DNA of 64,000 nt, taken from V1-33 sp039795165. Lineage in GTDB: Bacteria > Verrucomicrobiota > Verrucomicrobiia > Verrucomicrobiales > V1-33. The notes beneath the pieces are model-generated. The model worked only from the letters and a program-made list of their open reading frames with translations, was not told where the DNA came from and searched no databases. Both the position numbers and the translations under genes were made by a program. The stretch lies in the NCBI GenBank assembly GCA_039795165.1, contig JBDKER010000007.1:62001-126000 (forward strand), written 5' to 3'. Each line of letters begins with the position of its first letter. The first letter of the stretch is position 1. Positions 34,816 to 45,322 of the stretch are shown here, piece after piece.

Positions 34816-35843
34816 GGAGTGACCCTTGATCCCTCGGGAGGCGGGGGCCGGTGAGCATCTGCGGAGGCAGAGAGGACCGTGCCTGACGGAAGGCGGAGCT
34901 GGACCTGATGCGAGGGGCCCCGGAATGCGGATTGGACGACGGTGGCTTCCGGGAAAACGGTGGAACCGGGGTCCGGAGCATCTAGGAAGCGCAGGTGTTC
35001 CGGCCGCAGCAGGATGGCGGTGGATGAATCCTGGAAGCTTCCGGCTGGAATGCGGGTCGTCATTCCCTCGGTGGAGACGGTCCATGCTTCTGGGGATCGT
35101 TCAAGGATGGCGGCCGTGAGGAGATTGCTTTCACCGAGAAAGCCGGCCACGAATGGCGAAGTCGGCCGATGGTAGAGTTCCGTGGGGGTGCCCGTCTGGA
35201 GAATGGTGCCACGGTCCATGATGCAGAGTCGGTCCGACAGGCTGAGGGCTTCTTCCTGATCGTGGGTGACGTGGACGAAAGTGAGGCCGAGGGATTGCTG
35301 GAGATTGCGGAGTTCCGACTGCATTTCGCGGCGCAGTCGTAGGTCGAGGGCGCCGAGGGGTTCGTCGAGGAGGACGACCTGTGGCTGGGTGGCGAGGGCG
35401 CGGGCGAGGGCGACGCGCTGCTGCTGTCCCCCGGAGAGCTGCGCGGGCAGGCGGTCGGCGTAGTCCTGCATGCGGACGAGGGCGAGCATGTCGCGGGCGC
35501 GGGATTCGCGGTGCGCACGGGAGATGCCCTGCATGCGGAGGCCGAAAGCCACATTTTCCCCGGCAGTGAGGTGCGGGAAGAGGGCATAGTTCTGGAAGAC
35601 CATGTTGACCGGTCCAGCGTACGCCGGTTGGCGTTTCAGAACGGGTGAACCGCAGACTGTGATGGAGCCCTCATCCGGGAAGTCGAAACCGGCGATGAGG
35701 CGGAGGGTGGTGCTTTTGCCACAGCCCGAGGAGCCGAGCAGAGAGAAGAATTCGCCTGGTGCGATGCTGAGGGAGACGTCGCGGACAACGGGTGGGCCGC
35801 CGAATGATTTCCAGACCTTGCTGAGGAGAACGGCTGGCGGCAT
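34764..35843 (-). CDS. ABC transporter ATP-binding protein (PotA-like)
   Basis: This 359-residue ATPase shows Walker A GSSGCGKSTT, Q-loop VFQNYALFPHLTAGENVAFGL, signature LSGGQQQRVALARALA, Walker B VVLLDEPLGALD and the H-loop VHVTHDQEEAL. A C-terminal TOBE-like domain (about residues 240-340) includes ILLRPEHLRFL and SAFRGPSHQVQLRLPSG. Domain order is as in PotA, FbpC and related importer ATPases. Its gene comes 18 bp after the squalene/phytoene synthase gene and overlaps the next permease. No periplasmic binding protein gene is found in the operon. Confidence 0.93.
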   Translation of the reverse strand: MPPAVLLSKVWKSFGGPPVVRDVSLSIAPGEFFSLLGSSGCGKSTTLRLIAGFDFPDEGSITVCGSPVLKRQPAYAGPVNMVFQNYALFPHLTAGENVAFGLRMQGISRAHRESRARDMLALVRMQDYADRLPAQLSGGQQQRVALARALATQPQVVLLDEPLGALDLRLRREMQSELRNLQQSLGLTFVHVTHDQEEALSLSDRLCIMDRGTILQTGTPTELYHRPTSPFVAGFLGESNLLTAAILERSPEAWTVSTEGMTTRIPAGSFQDSSTAILLRPEHLRFLDAPDPGSTVFPEATVVQSAFRGPSHQVQLRLPSGTVLSASADAHRPPPPEGSRVTPWCRPDFLWPLPPPPPQ

Positions 35844-35861
35844 GATGTGGTCCGGGGCGGG

Positions 35862-36728
35862 TTATGGCTCCGTCTGCGGCAGCGTTCTGCCCTTGAGCCA
35901 TGCGGCGGCGACGTAGAGCGCCTTCCGCGGTGTGGAGACGCGGTAGCGGACATCGAAGACCCGGCAGCCATCTGCCTCCATGAGGTCGAGGGTGCGGCTG
36001 TAGATGCGGCGCATTGTTTCCGCTGCGAGCAGGGCGCGGGCGTCGGCCGGACGCCATGCGGTGGCGGCCGCTGCGTAGAATCCTCGGGCGCGGGCGATCT
36101 GACTGGCCATGAGGCGGAAAAACCCATCGTGGTAGCGGTGGGCTGCGATATCATCCTCCGTGCATCCGGCGGCGGCCAGTTCGTCGGTCGGGAGGTAGAG
36201 TCTCCTTCCGTGGTCCCAGTCCGTTCCGATGTCGCGGAGGATATTGGTGAGCTGGAGGGCGTAGCCGAGCTGTTCGGCATACGTGCGGCTTTCCGGGGTG
36301 CGGCAGCCGAAGATGCGGATGCTGACGAGGCCGACGCAGGAGGCGACCTTGTAGCAGTATTGCCTGAGATCTTCCCATGTGGCGAAACGGACCGGGCTGA
36401 GATCCGTGCTGACGCCGTCGATGATCTGCTCGAGTTCTCCGGCGGGGATCTGGTAGCGGTCGAGGAGCTGCAGAATCGAGGCTTCGAACGGAGAAATGTC
36501 CGTGATCCTGGCATGGAGGACATCGCGCCAGCGCTGGAGACCCGCGAGGCGCTGCTCCGTGGGAATTCCTTCGTCGTCCGCGAGGTCGTCGACGATGCGG
36601 CAGAATGCATAGAACGACTGCATGTCCTCGCGGCGCTGTCGTGGCAGGCTGGCGAGGGCGAAGGCGAGATTCGACCGGCTCTTCCGCACGATGGCGCTGG
36701 TTTCGGCACGGGACGGATCTGGGATCAT
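35862..36728 (-). CDS. Squalene/phytoene synthase family protein (possibly presqualene diphosphate synthase HpnD)
   Basis: The product joins two prenyl diphosphates head to head. It has 288 residues and no membrane helix. The two Mg-binding aspartate motifs are present: DDLADD at residues 47-52 within FYAFCRIVDDLADDEG, and NILRDIGTD at 162-170. QIIDGVSTDL and RIFGC resemble HpnD/CrtB-type enzymes. Which product is made (phytoene, presqualene diphosphate or squalene) cannot be told from motifs. No crtI, hpnC, hpnE or shc gene is nearby. It is the first gene of the minus-strand ABC transporter run (18-bp gap) and is divergent from xthA. Confidence 0.85.
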   Translation of the reverse strand: MIPDPSRAETSAIVRKSRSNLAFALASLPRQRREDMQSFYAFCRIVDDLADDEGIPTEQRLAGLQRWRDVLHARITDISPFEASILQLLDRYQIPAGELEQIIDGVSTDLSPVRFATWEDLRQYCYKVASCVGLVSIRIFGCRTPESRTYAEQLGYALQLTNILRDIGTDWDHGRRLYLPTDELAAAGCTEDDIAAHRYHDGFFRLMASQIARARGFYAAAATAWRPADARALLAAETMRRIYSRTLDLMEADGCRVFDVRYRVSTPRKALYVAAAWLKGRTLPQTEP

Positions 36729-36900
36729 GGGACGGGGACTGCGGCGGGACGGAAAGGCTGCTGCATCTTGGGCAAGGTGATCGGCCTGTCCACCCGAATG
36801 CGGAGGGACGGAAGCCGTGCCTGCGGATGGACCAGCGGGACTCGTCCCGGATCAGGATTTCCGACTTTTCAAAGCGGGCAGTTCCGGCACCAGTGGGGGG

Positions 36901-37662
36901 ATGAAATGCATAACCTGGAACGTGAATGGGCTTCGCTCCGTGATGGGGAAGGGGTTTCCCGGATTTTTGACGGCAGAGGAGCCGGATGTGGTGCTCCTGC
37001 AGGAGACCAAGGTGAATGCCGCCGAGATGGACTGGTCGTGGCTGCCCGGCTGGCATCTGGAGTGGAATCCGGCCGAGAAGCCCGGCTACAGCGGTACCGC
37101 GATCCTTTCAAAGCACCGCCCCGTGGCGGTGAGCCGGGGCATCGGGCGTCCCGAGCATGACCGCGAGGGCCGGGTCATCACTGCGGAGTATGCCTCGTGC
37201 TTCGTGGTGAGTGTCTACACTCCCAATGCGCAGGCCGAGCTGGCGCGGCTGCCATACCGGATGGAATGGGATGCTGCCTTTCTGGCGTATCTGAAGGAAC
37301 TCGAGAAGCGCAAGCCGGTCCTCTGTGCGGGTGATCTGAATGTGGCGCACCGCGAGATCGATATTGCCCGGCCCGATGCCAATCGGCGCAGTCCCGGGTT
37401 TTCCGATGAAGAACGGGCTGGGTTCGACCGGATTCTCGGTTCTGGTTTCGTGGATGTGTTCCGGAAGTTCGATGATCGGCCGCATCAGTATTCGTGGTGG
37501 AGCTACCGGGCGGGGGCCCGTCAGAAAAACATCGGCTGGAGAATTGACTACTGGCTGGCGAGCGGGGAACTGGCTCCTGCGCTGACTTCTTGCACGATCC
37601 GGCAGGAGGTGCTGGGGAGCGACCATTGTCCGGTGGTGCTGGAGGCAGCCGTGCCGTTCTGA
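36901..37662 (+). CDS. xthA: Exodeoxyribonuclease III (AP endonuclease)
   Basis: The product incises DNA at abasic sites and removes 3' blocks in base-excision repair; 253 residues. Catalytic landmarks are ITWNVNGLRS at the start, LLQETKVN with the metal-binding Glu, the Tyr in SVYTPNAQ, LCAGDLNVAHREIDIARP with Asp and Asn, and LGSDHCPVVLE with the terminal Asp-His. The start MKCITWNVNG at 36901 is preferred since the motif begins directly there. It complements the MutM and MutY glycosylases in the window. sucA follows after a 162-bp gap in which I see no feature. Confidence 0.95.
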   Translation: MKCITWNVNGLRSVMGKGFPGFLTAEEPDVVLLQETKVNAAEMDWSWLPGWHLEWNPAEKPGYSGTAILSKHRPVAVSRGIGRPEHDREGRVITAEYASCFVVSVYTPNAQAELARLPYRMEWDAAFLAYLKELEKRKPVLCAGDLNVAHREIDIARPDANRRSPGFSDEERAGFDRILGSGFVDVFRKFDDRPHQYSWWSYRAGARQKNIGWRIDYWLASGELAPALTSCTIRQEVLGSDHCPVVLEAAVPF

Positions 37663-37824
37663 GTGGGAAATGGGGAGCGCGGAGGTTCCTGACGGAACTG
37701 GAAAAAGTCCGCTGGCGTTCCGGCTGGCCCCGGGCATCATCGGCGCGGGGTTCAGGGTGTGGCACCTGGAACGCTTCCGCAGTCGTACCGCTGAAACCCG
37801 TCATTTCCTTCCCCGAGTCCCTTC

Positions 37825-40614
<2,790 letters not shown>

Positions 40615-40645
40615 GCGCCCCGCCCGCCGTTCCGTGGAATCACAA

Positions 40646-40688
40646 AAGGCCCGGCAGCCGTGATGCGCTGCCGGGCCTTCTGATTTTT
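40646..40688 (+). terminator. Rho-independent terminator downstream of sucA
   Basis: A perfect 13-bp stem (aaggcccggcagc at 40646-40658, complement at 40667-40679) with an 8-nt loop is followed by CTGATTTTT and preceded by an A-run, so it could work in both directions. It separates sucA from the convergent S10 peptidase gene ending at 40711. Confidence 0.93.
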
Positions 40689-40710
40689 GGGACTGGACTG
40701 CCGTGCTGGA

Positions 40711-42195
40711 TCAGGGCTGACTGAGGAAGGCAGAGATGTCGGCGGAGATTTTCGCGAGGGATTCAAGGTTGGTGTACATCATGTGGCCGCCGTCGTAATA
40801 CCCCCATGTGAAGTTGCGGTGGGTTTCCGCGGGGAGGTCGAGATGACGCACGCTGTAGGCGATGCCTTCCGGTGGGGTGGCGAGGTCATGATAGCCGCAG
40901 CCTATGAAGACTCGCAGGGCTGGGTTCTGCTTCATGGCTCCGCCGAGCTGGGAACCGACATCGAAGTAGCGGTTTCCCCTGCCGTAGTTCCATGGATTGA
41001 CGCCCCCGTTGAGGATCTCGTAGGGACGGTCGGAAGCATAGTTGAGGCCATCGGCTCCGCGGAGATAGGCATTCATGGCGGAGGCAAAGGCACCGTAGAC
41101 GACATCGTAGCTGGGATCGCCTTCGGGACCGCTGCAGCGGCCATCGAAGCGGCCGACGACTTTGTCTTCCGACTTGAGGAGTTCGCGGCGGAAGGTGTTG
41201 GGATCGATGCGGAGGTTATCGCGGAGGATCTGTTCGGAGGGGAGACCGGTGAGGAGAGAGAGGTAATCGGCGATGCCGCGGCGTTCCTGTTCCGGGAGGT
41301 CTGCGCCCATGAGGAGCGCGCGCGGGTAGCGATCGCGGGAGAAATCGACCGATCGTTTCCATGCCGCGGTGAAGTCCGCCTGGAGTTCCGGGGTGAGTTT
41401 CCGGTGGAAGTGCGCCACCGCGGTCATGCTGGGCAGCCAGATGTGAAAGGGTACGTCGTTCTGTTCGTCCGGCGAGAGCGTGCGGAAGTCGAGGAGACCG
41501 CTCACGATGATGACACCATTGAGGTACATGCCGTAGCGGCTCTGGAGGTGTTCCGCGAGGCCGCTGATGCGGATGGCGCCATAGCTTTCACCCATGAGGA
41601 ACTTGGGACTGCCCCAGCGCTGCCGCTTGGTGATCCAGAGCCGGACGAAGTCGCCCACGCTTTCGATGTCCTCGCTGAACCCATGGAATTGCTTGGGATC
41701 CTCGCCTTTTTCCGGCTGGCTGAGTCCAGTGCTCACGGGGTCGACGAAGACGAGGTCGGCGTCGCGGAGGAGGGTGTGTTCGTTTTCGGTTAGCTGGAAC
41801 GGAGGTTTGGGGGCCGTGACTCCGTCAGCGGGCATGGAGACGCGGCGCGGGCCGAAGGCACCGAGGTGGAGCCAGACGGCGCTGCTGCCGGGGCCACCAT
41901 TGAAGCAGAAGCAGACCGGACGTTTCGCGGAGTCGCCGGCGTCCGTGCGTTCATAGGAAACCGAGAAGACCTTCGCGCGGGGTTCGCCGTAAGCCTTCGT
42001 GAGGGTCATGGTCCCTGCGGTGGCGCGGTAGCTGAGCTTCTGGCCTTTGACCGTGATGCTGCGCTGGGTTTCGGTGGTTTCCTCCTTTGCTTCTGCTGCG
42101 GGGGCGTCCTTCTTTTCTTCCGGCTTGGCGTCGGCTGCGCGTAACGGAGCCGTGGCGAAAGCGAACAGCAGCAGGGTCAGGGGATGGATTCTCAT
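40711..42195 (-). CDS. Exported S10-family serine carboxypeptidase
   Basis: This 494-residue protein has a signal peptide (MRIHPLTLLLFAFATAPLRA) and a Lys/Glu/Ala-rich linker. The peptidase S10 fold is recognised by CFCFNGGPGSSAVWLHLGAFGP (oxyanion region), the nucleophile motif LMGESYGAIR, the Asp around VFIGCGYHDLATPP and the catalytic His in DGGHMMYT near the end. S10 enzymes remove C-terminal residues from peptides, usually at acidic pH; here the protein should be periplasmic or secreted. Its 3' end faces the sucA terminator. 194 bp separate it from the divergent MFS transporter gene. Confidence 0.92.
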   Translation of the reverse strand: MRIHPLTLLLFAFATAPLRAADAKPEEKKDAPAAEAKEETTETQRSITVKGQKLSYRATAGTMTLTKAYGEPRAKVFSVSYERTDAGDSAKRPVCFCFNGGPGSSAVWLHLGAFGPRRVSMPADGVTAPKPPFQLTENEHTLLRDADLVFVDPVSTGLSQPEKGEDPKQFHGFSEDIESVGDFVRLWITKRQRWGSPKFLMGESYGAIRISGLAEHLQSRYGMYLNGVIIVSGLLDFRTLSPDEQNDVPFHIWLPSMTAVAHFHRKLTPELQADFTAAWKRSVDFSRDRYPRALLMGADLPEQERRGIADYLSLLTGLPSEQILRDNLRIDPNTFRRELLKSEDKVVGRFDGRCSGPEGDPSYDVVYGAFASAMNAYLRGADGLNYASDRPYEILNGGVNPWNYGRGNRYFDVGSQLGGAMKQNPALRVFIGCGYHDLATPPEGIAYSVRHLDLPAETHRNFTWGYYDGGHMMYTNLESLAKISADISAFLSQP

Positions 42196-42389
42196 GGTTC
42201 CGCGCTACCGTCCGCGGCGCGGCAAGTCAAGCCATGGCCTGACGGGTGCGAGCCCGTCGAATCGGCGTGGCAGGCTCCATGATGTGCGGGAGGAATCCGC
42301 GCGGTCCCTCGCTGCACGCGCCGCGCATCCGTCCTCGTTTTTCTGCTGACAGCGGCGGCCGGGACCCGCAAGATGAGGGCCTTTATTCC

Positions 42390-43715
42390 ATGGGGACATC
42401 TTCAATTTCATGGCTCGACCGGGCGGCAACGGAAGCCGGATCCGGATTCAACCGCTGGATGGTTCCGCCGGCCGCCATTGCGGTGCACATGTGCATCGGG
42501 CAGGTGTATGCCTTCAGTGTCTTCAACAAACCGCTGGCGGCTGAGCTGGGTGCAACGGTGTCGCAGGTGCAGGTGGCGTATTCCATCGCGCTGGTGATGC
42601 TGGGCCTGAGTGCAGCGGTTTTCGGGAAATGGGTGGAACGGAGCGGGCCGCGCAAGACCATGCTGGCCTCGTGGCTCTGCTTCTGCGGAGGTCTGGTCCT
42701 TGCGGCGCTTGCCGTGAAGTTGAAGTCGCTTCCGCTGCTGCTCGGGGGCTATGGGGTGCTGGGAGGAATCGGGCTGGGGCTGGGCTACATTGCGCCGGTG
42801 AGCACGCTTGTGAAGTGGTTCCCGGACAGACCCGGCATGGCGACAGGAATGGCGATCATGGGGTTTGGCGGAGGGGCCCTCATCGGATCGCCCCTCGCGC
42901 AGGAACTGATGAAGCATTACGCGGCCGGGGGGGGCACCGGAGCATTGGCAACCCTCGTGACGATGGCGGCCATTTATTCCGGTTTCATGGTGCTGGGAGC
43001 GGTGCTGGTGCGGGTGCCTGCGGCCGGATGGCGTCCCGAGGGATGGGAACCGGCGGTGGGTGGATCGAAGCTGGTGACGACTGCGAGTGTGGCCGTCGAT
43101 ACGGCATGGAAGACCCCGCAGTTCTGGCTGCTCTGGGTGGTGCTCTGCATGAATGTGAGTGCCGGCATTGGGATTCTCGGGCTGGCGAGCGACATGCTGC
43201 AGAACATGTTCGGAGTCTCCGCGGTGGTGGGTGCCGGCTTCACGGGCTTGCTCAGCATCTTCAATATGGGCGGGCGCTTCGTGTGGTCATCGGTCTCCGA
43301 TTTCACGGGCCGCAAAGCGGTTTACTGCATCTACTTCGTGCTGGGAGCGGCGCTCTATGCGCTGCTGCCGTGGACACAGCATACCGGGAACCGCGTTCTC
43401 TTCGTCGCCTGCACCGCCGTGATCATCAGCATGTACGGAGCCGGTTTTGCGACCATTCCAGCGTACCTGCGGGATCTGTTCGGAACCTATCAGGTGGGAG
43501 CGATCCATGGTCGGCTCATCACGGCGTGGAGCATGGCTGCGGTCATCGGGCCCTCGCTGATCAATGGATTGTTCGACCGCCGGGTCGCGGCCGGAGTACC
43601 GAAGGCTGAAGCGTACAACGGAACCTTTTATCTCATGTGTGTGCTCCTCGGCATCGGCCTTGTGGCCAATCTCCTCGTGCGGCCAGTCGATCCGAAGCAT
43701 CACGTGAAATCCTGA
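42390..43715 (+). CDS. OFA family MFS transporter (oxalate/formate antiporter-like)
   Basis: This 441-residue protein has 12 predicted transmembrane helices. The first helix region PPAAIAVHMCIGQVYAFSVFNKPL, the loop FGKWVERSGPRKTM (MFS motif A), and GGIGLGLGYIAPVSTLVKWFPDRPGMATGMAIMGFGGGA are typical of the oxalate:formate antiporter branch. The second MFS motif A is SDFTGRKAVY. The transported substrate in this organism is unknown; formate/oxalate or other small carboxylates are possible. Start MGTSSIS at 42390. A 40-residue gene follows after 4 bp and matches the small-subunit peptides known to accompany this transporter type. Confidence 0.9.
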   Translation: MGTSSISWLDRAATEAGSGFNRWMVPPAAIAVHMCIGQVYAFSVFNKPLAAELGATVSQVQVAYSIALVMLGLSAAVFGKWVERSGPRKTMLASWLCFCGGLVLAALAVKLKSLPLLLGGYGVLGGIGLGLGYIAPVSTLVKWFPDRPGMATGMAIMGFGGGALIGSPLAQELMKHYAAGGGTGALATLVTMAAIYSGFMVLGAVLVRVPAAGWRPEGWEPAVGGSKLVTTASVAVDTAWKTPQFWLLWVVLCMNVSAGIGILGLASDMLQNMFGVSAVVGAGFTGLLSIFNMGGRFVWSSVSDFTGRKAVYCIYFVLGAALYALLPWTQHTGNRVLFVACTAVIISMYGAGFATIPAYLRDLFGTYQVGAIHGRLITAWSMAAVIGPSLINGLFDRRVAAGVPKAEAYNGTFYLMCVLLGIGLVANLLVRPVDPKHHVKS

Positions 43716-43719
43716 CATC

Positions 43720-43842
43720 ATGAAGACTCTGTGCATCTGGCTGGCTGTGGCGATTCCTCTGGCCTGGGGAGTGACAAAATCCGTGCAGAAGTCCCTGCCA
43801 CTCTTTGCGGAACCGTCTGCGGTGAGCTCTCCGGCGAAATAG
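43720..43842 (+). CDS. MFS transporter small subunit (40-residue membrane peptide)
   Basis: This tiny product (MKTLCIWLAVAIPLAWGVTK, then SVQKSLPLFAEPSAVSSPAK) has one hydrophobic helix, ending with IPLAWGV and a basic segment with a Leu-Phe motif. Peptides of this pattern are encoded immediately after OFA-family MFS transporters and are called the transporter small subunit (family knowledge from memory). The gene begins 4 bp after the transporter stop, which supports translational coupling. It is easily missed by length-based gene calling. Confidence 0.8.
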   Translation: MKTLCIWLAVAIPLAWGVTKSVQKSLPLFAEPSAVSSPAK

Positions 43843-43926
43843 GGCAAGCTGCCACCCCGCCGTTCCTGCAGGCGGAACCACATCTGAGTGCTCGCCTCCG
43901 GAGCGGAAGTGCGGTATTCTGCCACC

Positions 43927-45189
43927 ATGAAAACTCTGCTGACTCTGCTGCTCGCCATCGGAACGGGAAGTGCATGGGCGGACTGGCCGACGTGGCGGGG
44001 AGCATCCCGGACGGGAATTTCGGAATCGAAGGGACTGCTTGCGGAGTGGAGCGGCAAGGGACCGCCGCTCGCGTGGACTTCGGAGGGTCTGGGCAAGGGA
44101 ATGTCGTCGGTCGCCATTGCCGAGGGAAAGCTTTATGTGACCGGGCGCCGGCGTCAGGCCGATGGCCGCGAGGGAACGCAGCTGACGTCGCTTGATGTGC
44201 GCACGGGCAAGCGGCTCTGGTCTCTGCCGACCTGTGAGGGAGGCGAGGAGCCGAACGGGACGCCCACGGTGGCCAACGGGATGGTTTTCGTGCTCGACCG
44301 GACAGGGAATCTCACGGCTGCCGAGGCCGCTACCGGCCGCAAGCTCTGGCAGCGGAATCTCGAGAGGGAGTTCGGCGGGAAGATGATGTCGGGCTGGGGC
44401 TGGAGCGAATCGCCGCTGGCGGATGGCGAGCGGCTCGTCGTTACTCCCGGTGGTCCGCAGGCCCTGCTGGTGGCCCTTGATCAGAAGACCGGACGCACGC
44501 TCTGGCAGAGCAAGCCGCCCATGCTCGGCAGTCAGGGCCAGGATGGCGCTGCCTATTCCAGCGTGGTCATCAGCAAGGCAGCCGGCTGGAGGCATTACGT
44601 TCAGCTGACCGGTCGCGCCGTGGTCGGCGTCGATCCGGAAGACGGCAGAGTGCTGTGGCATTACGGCCGGGTGAACAATGGGACGGCGAACATCCCGACG
44701 CCCCTTGCGTGGGACGATCACGTGTTTGTCTCGACCGGCTACGGGGCCGGGGCCGCGCTGCTCAGAATTTCCCGCGAAGCCAAGGGGCTGAAGGCCACGG
44801 AAGTGTACTTCCTGGAGTCGCGTACCTTTCAGAACCACCACGGCGGCATGATCCTCCATGACGGACACATCTACGCCGGGACGGGACACAATAATGGATT
44901 CCCGATCTGCCTCGAGGCCGCCACGGGCAAAGTGAAGTGGGGGGGCGAGCGCCATCCGGAAGGCAAGGAATCCGCTGCCGTCACCATGGCCGACGGCCGA
45001 CTCTATTTCCGGTATCAGAATGGGGTGATGGCTTTGATTGATGCGACTCCTGAGGCCTACCGGGAACGGGGGCACTTCCAGTTGCCGGACGAGGATGGTC
45101 CTTCGTGGCCTCATCCGGTGGTTGATGATGGCAAGCTCTACATCCGGTCGCAGGACAAGCTGCACTGCTTCGATGTTGGTGCCCGCTGA
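43927..45189 (+). CDS. Exported PQQ-like beta-propeller repeat protein
   Basis: This 420-residue protein has a signal peptide (MKTLLTLLLAIGTGSAWA-D). The mature protein begins DWPTWRGASRTGISESKGL, as in many planctomycete/verrucomicrobial PQQ-like (outer-membrane BamB-like) proteins. Repeats of the kind TSLDVRTGKRLWSL, TAAEAATGRKLWQ, VALDQKTGRTLWQS, VGVDPEDGRVLWHY and CLEAATGKVKWGG mark about six to seven WD40-like blades. No enzymatic residues can be assigned; such proteins act as scaffolds or dehydrogenase-like domains. It sits 84 bp after the small transporter subunit and 133 bp before the giant secreted protein gene, all on the plus strand. Confidence 0.85.
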   Translation: MKTLLTLLLAIGTGSAWADWPTWRGASRTGISESKGLLAEWSGKGPPLAWTSEGLGKGMSSVAIAEGKLYVTGRRRQADGREGTQLTSLDVRTGKRLWSLPTCEGGEEPNGTPTVANGMVFVLDRTGNLTAAEAATGRKLWQRNLEREFGGKMMSGWGWSESPLADGERLVVTPGGPQALLVALDQKTGRTLWQSKPPMLGSQGQDGAAYSSVVISKAAGWRHYVQLTGRAVVGVDPEDGRVLWHYGRVNNGTANIPTPLAWDDHVFVSTGYGAGAALLRISREAKGLKATEVYFLESRTFQNHHGGMILHDGHIYAGTGHNNGFPICLEAATGKVKWGGERHPEGKESAAVTMADGRLYFRYQNGVMALIDATPEAYRERGHFQLPDEDGPSWPHPVVDDGKLYIRSQDKLHCFDVGAR

Positions 45190-45322
45190 TGCTCCTCTCC
45201 TTCCGTTTTCCCGCAGATCATTCCAGGAATTCGTGTGCTCGTGCGTGATGCCGGGGGATTCCGCGTCCGTCCTCCCCGGAACCCGGAAGGTCATTTCTGA
45301 AACAACTCATCGATTCTTTCTC

